Source: Aequorivita sp. HC6-5 (GTDB lineage: Bacteria; Bacteroidota; Bacteroidia; Flavobacteriales; Flavobacteriaceae). Taken from it: a stretch of DNA of 64,000 nucleotides. Shown piece by piece: positions 1-11,300 of this stretch. A model generated the notes under the pieces. The model saw only the letters and a list, made by a program, of their open reading frames with translations, had not been told where the DNA came from and made no database searches. Each line of letters begins with the position of its first letter. Positions within the stretch are counted from its first letter, which is position 1. Where the stretch lies: contig CAJJCS010000004.1 of assembly GCA_905182755.1 (NCBI GenBank), positions 248,001-312,000 of the forward strand, written 5' to 3'. Position numbers and translations under genes: made by a program.

Positions 1-1186
1 CATCACGAGTATACCCTCTTTGATCTAACATAGGTAGTGTAGTCCCAGTTGCAGAAGTACAATGGTCAACAGCATCACCAGTAGGAGTAAGCGCTAAAAC
101 ATTAGAGAATCCTCCTTCATCAGTTAATGCTGTTGGAAGACCTATTTGCCCTGCAGTAAGACCTGTAATATTGTTAACATTATTAGCAATATTTCCGGTA
201 TTATTTAAATTTGATGAAACATTATTTATAAAGTTTGGTGACTGTGCATAAGCAAAATTAATCCCTCTAGCTGTTATTGTTCCAGCTCGCTACAAATATT
301 GAATTATAGGCATTAAAATTAAGGTTGTTTGCTGCTGATCCATGAGTTCTATTAAAATAAAGTCCGTAATTAGCTGCGTTACCTGTTGCCGTATTACGGC
401 CGCAAGTTACATGAGTCATATTTAGATTAAGAGTTGGCAAACCAGAACCATCAGCTAATTGCCCACCTTGAGCATAACCAATACCTCCCGAGGTTGTTGC
501 ACTGTTAAGAGCTATAGTTGTATTCTCCATGTTAATTGTTAACGTCTTATTTAAAGCAATTCCACCAGCATAAACATAAAATGCACCACCAGCATTAGAG
601 TAGAGGTATTGTTGTTAATAAGCGAGTTTGACATATTAATGATTTTATTTGCTCCAGAAGTTGAGTCTGCACCATTTACTACCGCCATATGAATACCACC
701 TCCATTATTTGCAGAATTGTTTCTTGAAATAACGTTATTGATATTAACGTTTGCTGCAACTATACTTATTCCTCCACCATTACTACCAGATGAATTATTC
801 TCTACAATAAGATTGGATAGTGTAATTTGAGAACTTGTGGATTTATCAACCAATAATCCTCCACCATTTCCACCAACATTTCCACCGCTAATAGTTAAAT
901 TTGAGATGCTGAAGTCACCAGATACAGAGCTGGTGTAAAATAATACACGACCAGTTCCCGTAAAAACAATACCGTCAGTTGCTGGGTCATCTCCCTGTAA
1001 ACTAACAGCCTTATTGCTAGTTAAATTTTCATCAAAAATACCGTCTATAACAATTATATCTCCTCCAGCAGCAGCAGTGTAGGCCTCAGCAAGAGTATTA
1101 TATGAAGTACCGTTAACCGTAGCTGTTTGAGCTATAATTACGCTTGTAATTAATGTAAAAAATAAAAATGTAATTTTTTTAATCAT
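1..1186 (-). pseudogene. Frameshifted, partial copy of a parallel beta-helix T9SS surface protein
   Basis: This is a near-identical copy of the intact 487-residue gene at 17009-18472, cut by the window start so the C-terminal sorting domain is not seen. It begins with a signal peptide (MIKKITFLFF...IIAQ) and Asn/Gly-rich stretches such as GGNVGGNGGGLL typical of right-handed beta-helix rungs. Against the intact copy it carries two extra bases near 601-610 and one near 288, so the frame is lost for about 310 bases and then regained. Whether the gene is really broken or the extra bases are sequencing error cannot be told from this window. It sits downstream of a small secreted protein gene on the same strand. 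Confidence 0.75.
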
Positions 1187-1271
1187 GATACTGTGTTTTT
1201 AATTATTTATTTTATTCTCGTCCTATTTCTCTTTTATAATTTCTCCATTGTTGCATCTTGTCTTTGTCTAG
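1..1271. repeat. Long direct repeat, left copy
   Basis: This stretch matches 17290-18557 in the same orientation over about 1.27 kb. The match covers most of the beta-helix gene, its start codon, 25 bases of leader and the last 60 bases of the neighbouring small-protein gene (1212-1271). It probably continues left of the window. The sequence is most divergent near positions 1-40 and 180-230. Confidence 0.85.
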
Positions 1272-1544
1272 AGCTTTTTTTAATTTCCCAAACAATCGTT
1301 TGTACACTTTTTTTAATTCAAGTTTTCTTGTTTGGTCATCGTCTTTATATTGCTCACGAATTGACACAACCTCCTGGAAACGTTTTAATTGGATTTCATA
1401 AACCTTCGCTTTATCTTCCTCGCTCAAAGAAAGGACTTCTGCCATTTCATTGGTTATTTTGGTTGTTTTTTTAGACAGATTATCTTGAGCAATTGCATTT
1501 GAAGTAAAAACTGTTAGCAATGCAAGTAATATAAATTTTTTCAT
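1212..1544 (-). CDS. Small secreted helical protein (Spy/CpxP-like in character)
   Basis: A 110-residue protein with a clear signal peptide (MKKFILLALLTVFTSNAIAQ, cut after AIAQ), followed by a Lys/Glu-rich, mostly helical body with no cysteines. The spacing of charged residues, and a KMQQWRNYKRE tail, recall small periplasmic Spy/CpxP-like proteins, but I see no diagnostic motif and do not assign a function. Its last 60 bases are duplicated at 18498-18557, and a weaker remnant lies at 18668-18720, so this gene was once present next to the other beta-helix copy as well. It lies 25 bases upstream of the broken beta-helix gene and is probably co-transcribed with it. Confidence 0.6.
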   Translation of the reverse strand: MKKFILLALLTVFTSNAIAQDNLSKKTTKITNEMAEVLSLSEEDKAKVYEIQLKRFQEVVSIREQYKDDDQTRKLELKKVYKRLFGKLKKALDKDKMQQWRNYKREIGRE

Positions 1545-1780
1545 AATTATTTGTTGTTTTGTTTGAAACTATGATATCCATTAATAGTTTAGATATCTTA
1601 TTTTTTCTTATACCATTACCACCACTAAATTCATTTGAACCTTGTGGCCCAGATACTGCTTAAGACTTTGCAGGGTCTAGCAAAACCATCGCCATAAGTA
1701 AAGTTAGCGCTGAACAAGCTGCCGTTTTTTAATATCTCTCCAAGTATTTAAAGATACTTAGAGAGACTATTATAGGTTAA
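1545..1780. other. Spacer with a start-less 36-codon open frame and a hairpin
   Basis: The minus strand from 1741 to 1631 reads open for 36 codons (beginning GEILKNGSLFSANF) without a start codon, and is more GC-rich than the surrounding spacer. I do not recognise it. It may be the tail of a lost gene. At 1735-1766 there is a near-perfect inverted repeat with arms of 13 bases that would fold just after the stop of the large T9SS gene. It has no T-run on the minus strand, so it is not a canonical terminator. Confidence 0.35.
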
Positions 1781-4700
1781 TTATTTGACTATTATTTTCT
1801 TAACAGTAGTTTGATTTCCAGATTTAATCTGTACAATGTATAAACCGCTTGTCAGCCCTCCAGTAGATACTCTTTGAGTTGCAGTTGCAGTGTTTAATAT
1901 CTCCTGATGCACTGTTTGCCCCAGCATAGAATAAAGCGTAACATCTAGCTGTCCTAGATCTGGAGTGATGCCAGCTATTGTTATAAAGCTGTCTGTATTT
2001 GCTTTGTATACATTTAGTGCGTTTATACCAAGGGTGTCTCCACTAGATAGTACGCTATTGTCTTTAAAGACAATAAAGAATCTGTCTACACCGCTATAGG
2101 TTACTTTGAGCTGTTAGCTCAAAGTCTCCATCTTTTAAAGAGGTAAGGGTACCGTTTAAGGTATCTTCTAGATACACGTAGATATCTTCTGGAAGATCCA
2201 TATCTGCAATACTAACCCTAAAGGCTTGTCCTTCATTTTGACGTATCTCTAGTGGCACTCTGGTGTTTTGCATAGCATCCATACCCATAGCGTTTTTAGC
2301 AAAAGCTGTTTCTTGGCTTCCCTGTGGCAATCTTGTGCTTAATTTTGTTGATTGGTTATAGGCTCCTGCGTCATATCCAGGATCAAGACCTAGAGAAAGT
2401 CCATCTCTAAAATATAAATTAGTCTTTGCCTGTTCTCTCTCACCATGGTAAAGCTTTAATGCTACATTGTAAGTAAGTAGTTGTGGTCCTTGAATAAAAT
2501 CTCCAGTTCCTGTAGTGGTACGCATAGCTGCTGTAAAATCAAGAGCGGCATCTGATGTGCTCAATGCAGCTACCCAGAATCCTTGACCAGGAGCTATTGA
2601 AAAAGAACCATCAAGCAGGTTATAAATGTCATAATCAGACCCATTCCAGCCATAAACACCTGTGAAGGTATCGTCCATTACAGTAATATTTGTGTCTAGG
2701 AAGTTGGTAGCTCCTGCAGCAGCATTTCCATTGATGAAAGAAGGGAAAGGGTTTGATACCAAATTCCATCTTCTACCTCCGGCGCCGTTTGCCATGGTTG
2801 TTAACAATATTGATGCTTTGAGATGTAGTTTCCATAGCACCAGTAAAGGCTACTGTAGTTCCAGCTGTACCACCTGATGGAGGTGGAGGCAGATCCTCTG
2901 GTGACATTGCCATTGCATACCCTTGTGCAGGTGTAAAGCTTCCTGTGTCTGTGTCTGTGGCGTATCTAGTATACTGTCCAGTTGCATTATCATACTGGGC
3001 AAATGCATAATCATCACCAAGTACTTGTATGTTGGCTCCATTTGCCGTTATAAAATCTTCAATGGTCATATCGGCAGGGGCTCCTACAAAATCCCAACCA
3101 CCACCAAGGCCGTCGTTATATGCATTAACATATCTGTTGTATGTAATATCTCCAGAGGCAGTTCCTTCTACAATTAAAGAAGAGAAATCATCTGCAGTAG
3201 AGTTTAAGCTAATTGTGCCAGAATTGTTGGTAAGGTCTCCAGAAACTGTTAAAGACCCAGAAGTTTGGTCTACGGTTAAACTACTTGCTGATGATAAAGT
3301 AATAGAGGCAATAGAAGCATCTGAGTTAACTGTTGGATAATTTGGCATGCCATCACCTACTATGATTGAAGCAGCAGCAGTAGGAAGTTCATTTGTACTC
3401 CAATTTGATGCTGTTTCCCATGATGTGTCTGTACTTCCGTCCCAAAAAATAGAATTATTTATTGTGATTGAACTGTATTCTATGTCTCCGCTATCAAATT
3501 GAAATTTTACAGCTCTGTTAAAGGTTACTGCCGCAACTGTTATTATCCTGATTCCTAGTTTTAGTGGTGTTGCAGGACCAAAATAATTACCTCCTGTTGA
3601 AGTACTCTTGTAAACTCTATAGTTAGCTCCTGTTGTGGGAAGTTTTGTAATAGTAATTGCTAAAGTTTGGGCTGCTCCACCATTCTGGTCAGCAGTTATG
3701 GTTGCATCTAGTTTACGTAACCAAGTTGCGTTTGATACATCGTCAAAAAGGCTAGAAGTAGCTACATCTTCATCATCTGCATCATTATTTAAAGAAACCT
3801 CATCAAAATAAACGTCTCCGCTACTAAATTGAAACTTTACAGCTCTGTTCCAGGTTACCGGGGCTAATGATATTGTATTCATTCCTAGGGTTAGCGCTGT
3901 TACATTACTAAAAACAGTTCCTCCAGTCTCATCAGTACTATAAATCCTAGAATTTGCACCGCCTGAAGGTAATTCGGTAATATTAATTTTTAGAACTTGC
4001 GCTGCTCCATTATTGTTGTCATTAGTTGCGGCTGCAATAAGTATGCGCACCCAAGTTGCGTTTGTTGTATCGTCAAATAGATTAGAACTCCCAATCGTGG
4101 CATCCGTATTAACAGGGGGATTTAACAAATCTACACCGTTAAAAGTAAGGGCATCAAATTCTACGTCTCCGCTACTAAATTGAAACTTTACAGCTCTGGT
4201 ATAGGTTACCGCGGCTAATGATATTGTATTCATTCCTAGGGTTAGCGCTGTTGTTCCACTAAAAACAGCTCCTCCAGTCTCATTAGTTTTGTAAACCCTG
4301 TAATTTGCACCGGCTATAGGTAAACTGGTGATATTAATTTCGAAGTTTTGCGCTGCTCCATTATTGTTGTCACTAGTTGTGGCTGCAATAAATATGCGCA
4401 CCCAAGTGTTGTTTGGCCCATCAGCAAATAGATCAGAATTCCCAATCGTGGTATTCGGATCTAACAAATCTACACCGTTAAAAGTAAGGGCATCAAATTC
4501 TACGTCTCCGCTACTAAATTGAAACTTTACAGCTCTGGTATAGGTTACCGCGGCTAATGATATTGTATTCATTCCTAGGGTTAGCGCTGTTGTTCCACTA
4601 AAAACAGCTCCTCCAGTCTCATTAGTACTATAAACCCTGTAAATTGCACCGGCTGCAGGTAAACTGGTGATATTAATTTCGAAGTTTTGCGCTGCTCCAT

Positions 4701-4851
4701 TATTGTTGTCACTAGTTGTGGCTGCAATAAATATGCGCACCCAAGTGCTGTTTGGCCCATCATCAAATATATCAGAGTTTGCGATTGTGTTCTGAGCATT
4801 TATATTTGATGTAAATGCTGTGAGAATAAATAATAAAATAAATTTTTTCAT
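1781..4851 (-). CDS. Large T9SS-secreted protein with four tandem ~113-residue repeats (two frameshifts)
   Basis: Read through two breaks, this is one gene of about 1023 residues. The start is the ATG at 4851, giving signal peptide MKKFILLFILTAFTSNINAQ. Four tandem beta-rich repeats follow (about residues 20-470), each opening like SDIFDDGPNSTWVRIFIAA and closing like AVKFQFSSGDVEFDALTF. Then come a linker, a conserved module containing GLDPGYDAGA, and a C-terminal sorting domain ending TTVKKIIVK at 1781. The frame slips near 2790 (between NIVNN and ANGAGGRRW) and near 2097 (after ELTAQSNL), each by one extra base. The repeats could be carbohydrate-binding, but that is inference. The conserved module and tail recur in the short protein at 60666-61532. 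Confidence 0.7.
4118..4797. repeat. Two near-identical tandem 339-bp repeats
   Basis: The first two protein repeats of the large T9SS gene are almost identical at DNA level with a period of 339 bp (113 codons). For example, the block starting tacaccgttaaaagtaaggg occurs at 4132 and at 4471. Two more diverged units lie at about 3450-3780 and 3785-4100. The high identity of the outer pair points to recent duplication or gene conversion. Confidence 0.85.
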
Positions 4852-5175
4852 GGTTTTTGTATTTGAACACACGAAATTATGAAGTCGTTAACAGTAGATA
4901 GTTTAAATATTGTTCAAATTGTTTAATTATTTAACCAAACCAATTCAATTACAGGATTTAGTTGCCATATTCGTAATTTATCTTTAGATAAATTTTTGAT
5001 GTAGATTTATTATGTCATTTTATTTAACAAAATCTTATTTTCTCTTTTGGCTTGTTTTTCCAGTTAATTCCAGCCCGCCATTTATAACTTCCGTATCATA
5101 GCCAAATAACAATCCCCCCCAATGCAGATACAATCGGTATTAGAAGCAAAATTTATTTTTTACTTTATCGATATT
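4852..5175. other. Intergenic region sharing sequence with 18770-18900
   Basis: A 324-base spacer between a sulfatase and the large T9SS gene. Positions 4903-4940 (taaatattgttcaaatt followed by taattatttaaccaaac) match 18780-18820 almost base for base, and the spacer also holds a sulfatase tail remnant at 5024-5095. The shared block lies upstream of a T9SS protein gene and downstream of a sulfatase in both places. No TAnnTTTG box is visible on the minus strand here. Confidence 0.6.
5024..5095 (-). pseudogene. Remnant of a sulfatase C-terminus
   Basis: Twenty-three codons and a stop read YGSYKWRAGINWKNKPKEKI then RFC. They align with the last residues of the sulfatase at 18859-20298 (KWEPGITWKSKPIEKI then NSYH). 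An in-frame stop lies directly upstream and no other part of a sulfatase remains. The adjoining sequence also matches the 3' flank of that sulfatase, so this is the tail of a lost duplicate. Confidence 0.7.
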
Positions 5176-6753
5176 TTAAATCTTTCCTGCGGCAGTTTTA
5201 GAGGCAGCTACTTGGTCTTTAAAATAGCGTTTCGCCAAGATTTGATGCGTAATTTTTATCTTCCTATACTCTTCATCATCAATTTTATTTTCAGTTTCTA
5301 AAGGATCGTTTTTATAGTCATACAATTCCTCTGCATGAATATCTTCCTTAAAAATAGGCACTGTGCTTTTTTTGTTATTGATCCACACTGTATACCTATA
5401 TTCCTTAGTTCTAAAACTATACCCCATTTTATTTTTTCTTGGGTATTGACTAACTGCATATATTTTTGAGGTGTTCTCTTCTCCTTTTATTTGTGCTTTT
5501 AAACTTACACCATCCAAATTTTTTGGAACCCCTATGTTTGCTAAATCACTTATTGTTGGGAATAAGTCTACAAACTCAGTTGGAGAATTTATTTTATATC
5601 CTTTATTAATTCTTGGGTCATAAATAATTAAAGGAGAACGAGTTGCCTGCTCAAAATTAGAATGTTTATTCCACAAACTATGATCCCCAAGATGATAACC
5701 ATGGTCTCCCCAAATAACTATGATGGTGTTTTTGTCTAAATCTTTTTGTTTTAATTTATCAATGATTTTACCTATTTGCGCATCAATATAACTGGTGGCA
5801 GCGTAATAGCCATGAATCAGTTTCTTTTGCAGTTCTTTATCTAGGGCTAACAAACCATCATTATTTAATTTGTAAGTAATTTCTGGTGTTTTATATTTCC
5901 GCATTTCACCAGATTTGTGATAGGAAACATCTACAGAGTTTTCAGATTTTTTTTGATAATCAGCCAACCGAATTTTACTTTCGTCATACAGCTGCCAATA
6001 CTTTGTTGGCGCAACGAAAGGCAAATGAGGGCGTTTAAAACCTACTGCCAGAAAAAATGGCTTTGAAGTGTTTAACGTGTCTAATAATTGAATACTCTTA
6101 TTGGCAATTGCGCCATCAACATAAGCCCCATCTGGCACATCTGCCATTTCATATGGTGGCTTAAAGCGATTTGTGATATATTTATAAATTTTATTTTTTT
6201 GTATATTTTTTGCTAAAGCCCTATTCTTAATACCATTTATAGTATTTAAATTTTCTTTATTTTGATAAAAACCTAATGCGGGTTTATTATATCCTTTTGG
6301 ATATTCAAGCTCATTTTCTTTAATTGAAGGAATACTCCAAGAGGGCTTATCTCTATGAGTATCGACACATCTTGGATCATAAATTTTACCCACACCAATA
6401 GTTTGATAACCACTTTGCTTGAAATATTGGGGAATTGTTAAAATAGTTGGATTTACATCTCGCATCTTAGTTTTAAGATCCCAAACCTTTGTATAATCTG
6501 GTCTTTTACCCGTAAGTAAACTTGCTCTAGAGGGTCCACAAATTGCCTGTTGTGTATGATTATTTAAAAAAGTTGTTCCATTGTTAGCAATGGCATCAAT
6601 ATTTGGTGTGACAGCAAAAGAATCTCCATAAATTCCTAAGGTTGGTTTTAAATCGTCAATCGCAATAAATAGGATATTTGGGCTTGACTGATCTTGCGCT
6701 TGAATTTTAATGATACTTAGTAGCATTAAATAAATAAACAAGTGTTTTCTCAT
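5176..6753 (-). CDS. Secreted S1-family sulfatase, iduronate-2-sulfatase-like
   Basis: A 525-residue sulfatase with a signal peptide ending in KIQAQ. The metal-binding Asp pair is at residues 33-34 (FIAIDDLKPTLGIYG). The modification motif ICGPSRASLLTG has Cys72, which a formylglycine-generating enzyme or anaerobic maturase must convert to formylglycine for activity. The GVGKIYDP and IVIWGDHGYHLGDH blocks are conserved in the family. The IDDLKP opening suggests the iduronate-2-sulfatase-like group (SulfAtlas S1_7), which is inference. It follows susD by 69 bases and is likely in the same transcript. Its role would be to remove sulfate esters from the imported or surface-bound glycan. Confidence 0.9.
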   Translation of the reverse strand: MRKHLFIYLMLLSIIKIQAQDQSSPNILFIAIDDLKPTLGIYGDSFAVTPNIDAIANNGTTFLNNHTQQAICGPSRASLLTGKRPDYTKVWDLKTKMRDVNPTILTIPQYFKQSGYQTIGVGKIYDPRCVDTHRDKPSWSIPSIKENELEYPKGYNKPALGFYQNKENLNTINGIKNRALAKNIQKNKIYKYITNRFKPPYEMADVPDGAYVDGAIANKSIQLLDTLNTSKPFFLAVGFKRPHLPFVAPTKYWQLYDESKIRLADYQKKSENSVDVSYHKSGEMRKYKTPEITYKLNNDGLLALDKELQKKLIHGYYAATSYIDAQIGKIIDKLKQKDLDKNTIIVIWGDHGYHLGDHSLWNKHSNFEQATRSPLIIYDPRINKGYKINSPTEFVDLFPTISDLANIGVPKNLDGVSLKAQIKGEENTSKIYAVSQYPRKNKMGYSFRTKEYRYTVWINNKKSTVPIFKEDIHAEELYDYKNDPLETENKIDDEEYRKIKITHQILAKRYFKDQVAASKTAAGKI

Positions 6754-6822
6754 AGTTGAAATTAGTTTAATCCTTCTAAAAATTCTGTGTGCACTTATTT
6801 TATTTGAAAAAGCATAATTTAA

Positions 6823-8349
6823 TTAATTATTAATTAATTCATTTGTATTAATTTCTGATTGTGGAATTGGCAGAGTCATTGTCTCTGTTGGGTCTGTACT
6901 TAAAAGGAGATCAACGAAAGGTTTAAAACCAGGGTTTGTGTTATTGTTATGTGTCAAAATAGTATTGTTTAGAAGATAATTAAAACCGCGCCTTCTGTTA
7001 TTATGAGCATCTTCCCCTTCACCAATTAATTCAAAACGATATTCATTCATTATAGCATCTCTAAACTCATCTTGAGCCCCTAAAAAACCAACTTGAGGAG
7101 TCATCCCAACCCTATTTAAAACTTCTGTAACATAACCCAACTGCTGGCCATTTTGTAATTCGTTAGAGATCTCAGCCAACATAAGCAGTAAATCAGCATA
7201 TCTGTAAACAACTATATTTTGGCTGTTAAATTGGTTGCTATGAGTCGTGTCTTTTTCAGCAAACTTAAATAAGAAAGGGTGACTTGTTCTTACATTTAAA
7301 CGATTTGTAATCGCAGGATATGCAAGTATCTGACCTCCAGTATTTGCATTTATGTAATCATATAAATACGTGGCGTCAATTCTTGGGTCATTTGGATAGG
7401 TACCTCTGTGAGTTTCAAAGACATCTGCATGAATTTTAAACCATCCAAAAGATTGAGCCACTTTATAGTTGTTTGGGGTGTAATTTCTTCCCATTTGAGA
7501 ATTAGTGGCGTCTTGACTCATTTGCAATTCAAAAATAGATTCTGAATTATTTTCATTAGAATCTGTAAATATGCTACTGTAGTCAGTAGTTAAAGAATAT
7601 TGTCCATAAACTTTTTCAGCCTCAGTGTATGCCATTTGCCAATAATCGGCTTCTGTTAAAGACCCTTCTCTTAAATCAGCATTGGTAGCTAATGTCATAT
7701 ACAATTTTGCTAATAACATATTCGCAGCATACTGTTTTGGATAGCCAATACCTTTTGTGCCATTTATTAGGCTAGCGGCCATTTTAGCATCACTAATAAC
7801 TTGAGCATATATTTCCTTTGTTGTTGATTTTGCTCTATTTAGATTGTCTTGATCTGGAAGCTCCGTCCATAAAGGGATGTCTTTAAAAAGGCGAGTTAAA
7901 TCAAAATAGGCCCAAGCGCGTATAAAGTATGCTTGTCCTACTATATCGTTAAAAAGTAATTCATCATTTGTTATTGGGTTTTCAACTACTGTAATATTTT
8001 CAATAGCTGCATTTGTTTGCGCAATAGCAGCATACATACCTCTCCAATAGGCTTCTGAAGCTTGATCTTGATTTGGTTTCAAGGACATTAGACTACTATT
8101 GTAAGGACTGTTAACACTGTTTCCTTGTCTGGTAGTTATAAAATATCCTGAAAAACCATTTATAACCCAATAGCGTCTCTCCATTGAATCATACGTTGTT
8201 AGCTTTTGATAAATACCATCTAAAGCAGCAGTTGCGCTTTCTGGATTATCATAAAGTGTGGGGTCTAGAAATATTGGGTCTTCATCTAAGTTACATGAAC
8301 TAGATAAAAAACCAAAAATCAATACTAAAATAAATTTTAAATTTTTCAT
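6823..8349 (-). CDS. susD: SusD/RagB-family glycan-binding lipoprotein
   Basis: A 508-residue protein with a lipoprotein signal ending LSSSC (Cys19), followed by NLDED, an acidic stretch that fits the Bacteroidota surface-export signal. The body has the SusD pattern: NPESATAALDGIYQKL near the N-terminus, helical TPR-like segments with FIRAWAYFDLTRLF and YRYADLLLMLAEI, and a C-terminal RRRGFNYLL/ETMTLPIPQSEIN region. SusD proteins sit on the cell surface as the lid of a SusC transporter and bind the oligosaccharide. The gene lies 36 bases after susC on the same strand. The sequence does not tell the ligand, but the surrounding sulfatases imply a sulfated glycan. Confidence 0.93.
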   Translation of the reverse strand: MKNLKFILVLIFGFLSSSCNLDEDPIFLDPTLYDNPESATAALDGIYQKLTTYDSMERRYWVINGFSGYFITTRQGNSVNSPYNSSLMSLKPNQDQASEAYWRGMYAAIAQTNAAIENITVVENPITNDELLFNDIVGQAYFIRAWAYFDLTRLFKDIPLWTELPDQDNLNRAKSTTKEIYAQVISDAKMAASLINGTKGIGYPKQYAANMLLAKLYMTLATNADLREGSLTEADYWQMAYTEAEKVYGQYSLTTDYSSIFTDSNENNSESIFELQMSQDATNSQMGRNYTPNNYKVAQSFGWFKIHADVFETHRGTYPNDPRIDATYLYDYINANTGGQILAYPAITNRLNVRTSHPFLFKFAEKDTTHSNQFNSQNIVVYRYADLLLMLAEISNELQNGQQLGYVTEVLNRVGMTPQVGFLGAQDEFRDAIMNEYRFELIGEGEDAHNNRRRGFNYLLNNTILTHNNNTNPGFKPFVDLLLSTDPTETMTLPIPQSEINTNELINN

Positions 8350-8385
8350 GTGTTTTTGTTTTTTGTATTAATAATTCAATTGTAC

Positions 8386-11300
8386 TTAAAAGTTAATGTT
8401 TAACCCTAGTAAAATAGTTTTAGCATTTCTTGGGCCGTTCCAATCTACACCATTAATAAGACCATTATTTAGGAAGCTTGAAACTTCTGGATTATAACCA
8501 CTATAATCTGTCCAAGTAACTAAATTTTTTCCAGCGATATATACATTAACACGATCCATTAATAAACTCTTTTCTACAGGGATATCGTAGCTTATAGTCA
8601 CATTATTTAATCTTAAAAAACTACCATCTTCTATAATGCGGTCAGTAATACCTATTGCTTGATAAGCGGTCACATCATAACCTAATCTAGGATATGTATT
8701 TGACTGAGCCTCTGGTCTCCATGCATTGTTGTATGCATCAGGACTAATATTAGTAGCTAATCCTTCAGCATTATTAAGTTTAATTAAATTTCCGTTCGCG
8801 ATATCATTCCCAAAAACTCCATTAAAAAGAAAGTCTGCAGTAAAACCTTTCAATTTAAAGTTTAAATTAAAACCATAAACAAAATCAGGATTTGGATTTC
8901 CTATAAAAGTTCTATCTAAAATATCAATAACTCCATCTCCATTTTGATCTACATATCTCACATCTCCTGGTACGGCTCCATCAACTAGATCTGTATCTTC
9001 TGTTTGATAGATTCCATTAGATTCTAAACCATAAAAAAGACCTGTTTCTTCCCCTTCAATAAATACATTTGCTGGGGATCTAAAATAATTACCAGTACTG
9101 ATTTGATTACCAAAATAAAATGAGCGTTGTTGCGCAACTCCATCAACATAAAAATCCCTGAGAGGGCCACCTAGAGTTTCTATATTTGTTTTATTAAATG
9201 CAATATTTCCACCAATATTTATTTGAAAATCATCAGTAGATACAGCAGCAATATTCAATGCTAATTCCAAACCTTTATTAGAAATTGTTCCTCTATTGAT
9301 AAGAATACTTCTAAAACCTGAAGATGTTGGAATTGGAGCACTTTGTAATAAATCTTTGGTTGTTTTGTCATATAAATCAACACTTCCAGAAACTCTATCA
9401 TTTTTAGTCGCAAAATCTAATCCAAAATTTAATTGCTCCGTAGTTTCCCATGTTAAGTTAGGATTTGCCACGTTGTTAAGTGATAAAGGCACACTAGTCC
9501 CATTTCCAGGAGTACCGTATAGCTGTCCGTTTATACCATAATCAGACAAAGTACCATAAGACCCAATACCATGGTTTCCAATTTCACCCCAACCAACTCT
9601 TAATTTTAAATCTTCAAAAACATTTAAATTTTTAATAAACTTCTCATTATCAAGTCTCCATGCTAATGCAAATGAAGGAAATAAACCAAATCTGTTCTGC
9701 TCTGAGAATTTAGAAACACCATCTCTACGAAAAGATGCGGTAAGTATGTACTTGTTATTAAAAGTGTAGTTTATACGGCCCAGTAAAGAAAATATTTGTT
9801 GATCTGATTTTAAAAAACGTAATGGCTGCGTAATTAATGAAGCCAAAAAAGGTTGCTGTGTAGTAAGCTCAGTTGTAACAAAATCTGCTACTGCATAAAT
9901 ACTTCTATCTACATTTCTTACATCATAAGTTACACCTGCGGTAGCATTTATTCTATGTTTTCTTTTAAATGTTCTATTAAACCTTAAAAAATTATTGACT
10001 TGAAAGGATGTAGTATTTAATGTTGATATTTGTAATGCACCATTAGAAAGATTCCCTTGAAATGTTGTTAAGCCATAAAAACGTCTTCTATCTTTAGTTC
10101 TAACATTACCACCTACTTTTAATTGATATTTTAGTCCTTTTAGAGGTAGTTTATAAGTCAGACCTAAAGAAGCAATGTAACGCTTTGCTTTAGATACATC
10201 TTCAAAGTCATTTACCCAAGAATACGGGTTTGAAGCCTCTAAATCTTCTCCCAAATCTTCAACTTCTTCAGTAATAACGGGTCTAAATAAAATACCATTT
10301 CTAACAAAACTTTGGTTAGAACCAGTTAAATCTCCACCTTCGCTAAAGTTTATATCGTTAAAAGAAGCACCAACTCTAACTTTTAACGTTAATTTATCTG
10401 TAAGGTTTTGATTTAAATTAATTCTGAAATCAGTGCTTTTACGACTTGAGTTACTTACAATACCTTTCTGATCATCAAAACCTAAAGAGATATAATAATT
10501 TCCATTATCACTACCTCCAGAGGCTGAAAAACCTGATTTTGTACTAAATCCATTTCGGTATAATTCATCTTGCCAATTTAAAATTTGAGCGGGCCTATTA
10601 AATACATTTGGATTACCTTCTGAGTCATACTTCAATTCCAAATATTTGAGAACCATCTATTTGGAATCGAGGATTAAGACCATTAAGTAACGAAGTTTCA
10701 TTTTGATACTTAGCGTAGCTAATACCGTCTAAAACATCATATTTTTTATCCATAGTTCTTATAGAAGTTGTTGTAAAGGAATTAATTTTCACTTTCCCTT
10801 TAACACCCTGTTTAGTCGTTATTAGTACGACTCCGTTAGCTCCTCTAGAACCATAAATAGCCGTTGCGGATGCATCTTTTAAAACTTGAATACTTTCAAT
10901 ATCTCGCGGATTTATACCATTTAACCCATTTTGAGCTTCTTGCCCTGAATTACCCACACCACCGGCAGCAATTACATCTTCTCCGGCTGATGATATAATA
11001 ACACCATCAATGACATAGAGGGGCTCGTTATTTCCACGTAAGCTATTGGTTCCTCTAATTTTTACACTAATACCGGACCCAGGAGCACCTGCATTTTGAG
11101 TTACTTGAACACCAGCTGCTCTTCCTTGTAATAGTTGATCTATGGTACCTGATTGGTTTGCTACATTGTCTTTAACTTCGACTGTTACTAATGATCCAGT
11201 AACATCTTTTTTAAGTACGGTTCCATAACCTATCACTACAACTTCATCTAATTGTGTTTGGTCTGAAATCATTATTAAATTAACATTTGTAGTTTTAGAA

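Noticed and set aside
1193-1474. Plus-strand open frame of 93 codons
   Set aside because: It is the antisense shadow of the small secreted protein gene and has a low-complexity hydrophobic composition without a family.
2662-3340. Several plus-strand frames opposite the large T9SS gene
   Set aside because: They lie wholly antisense to a gene with a signal peptide, repeats and sorting domain, and show no motif.
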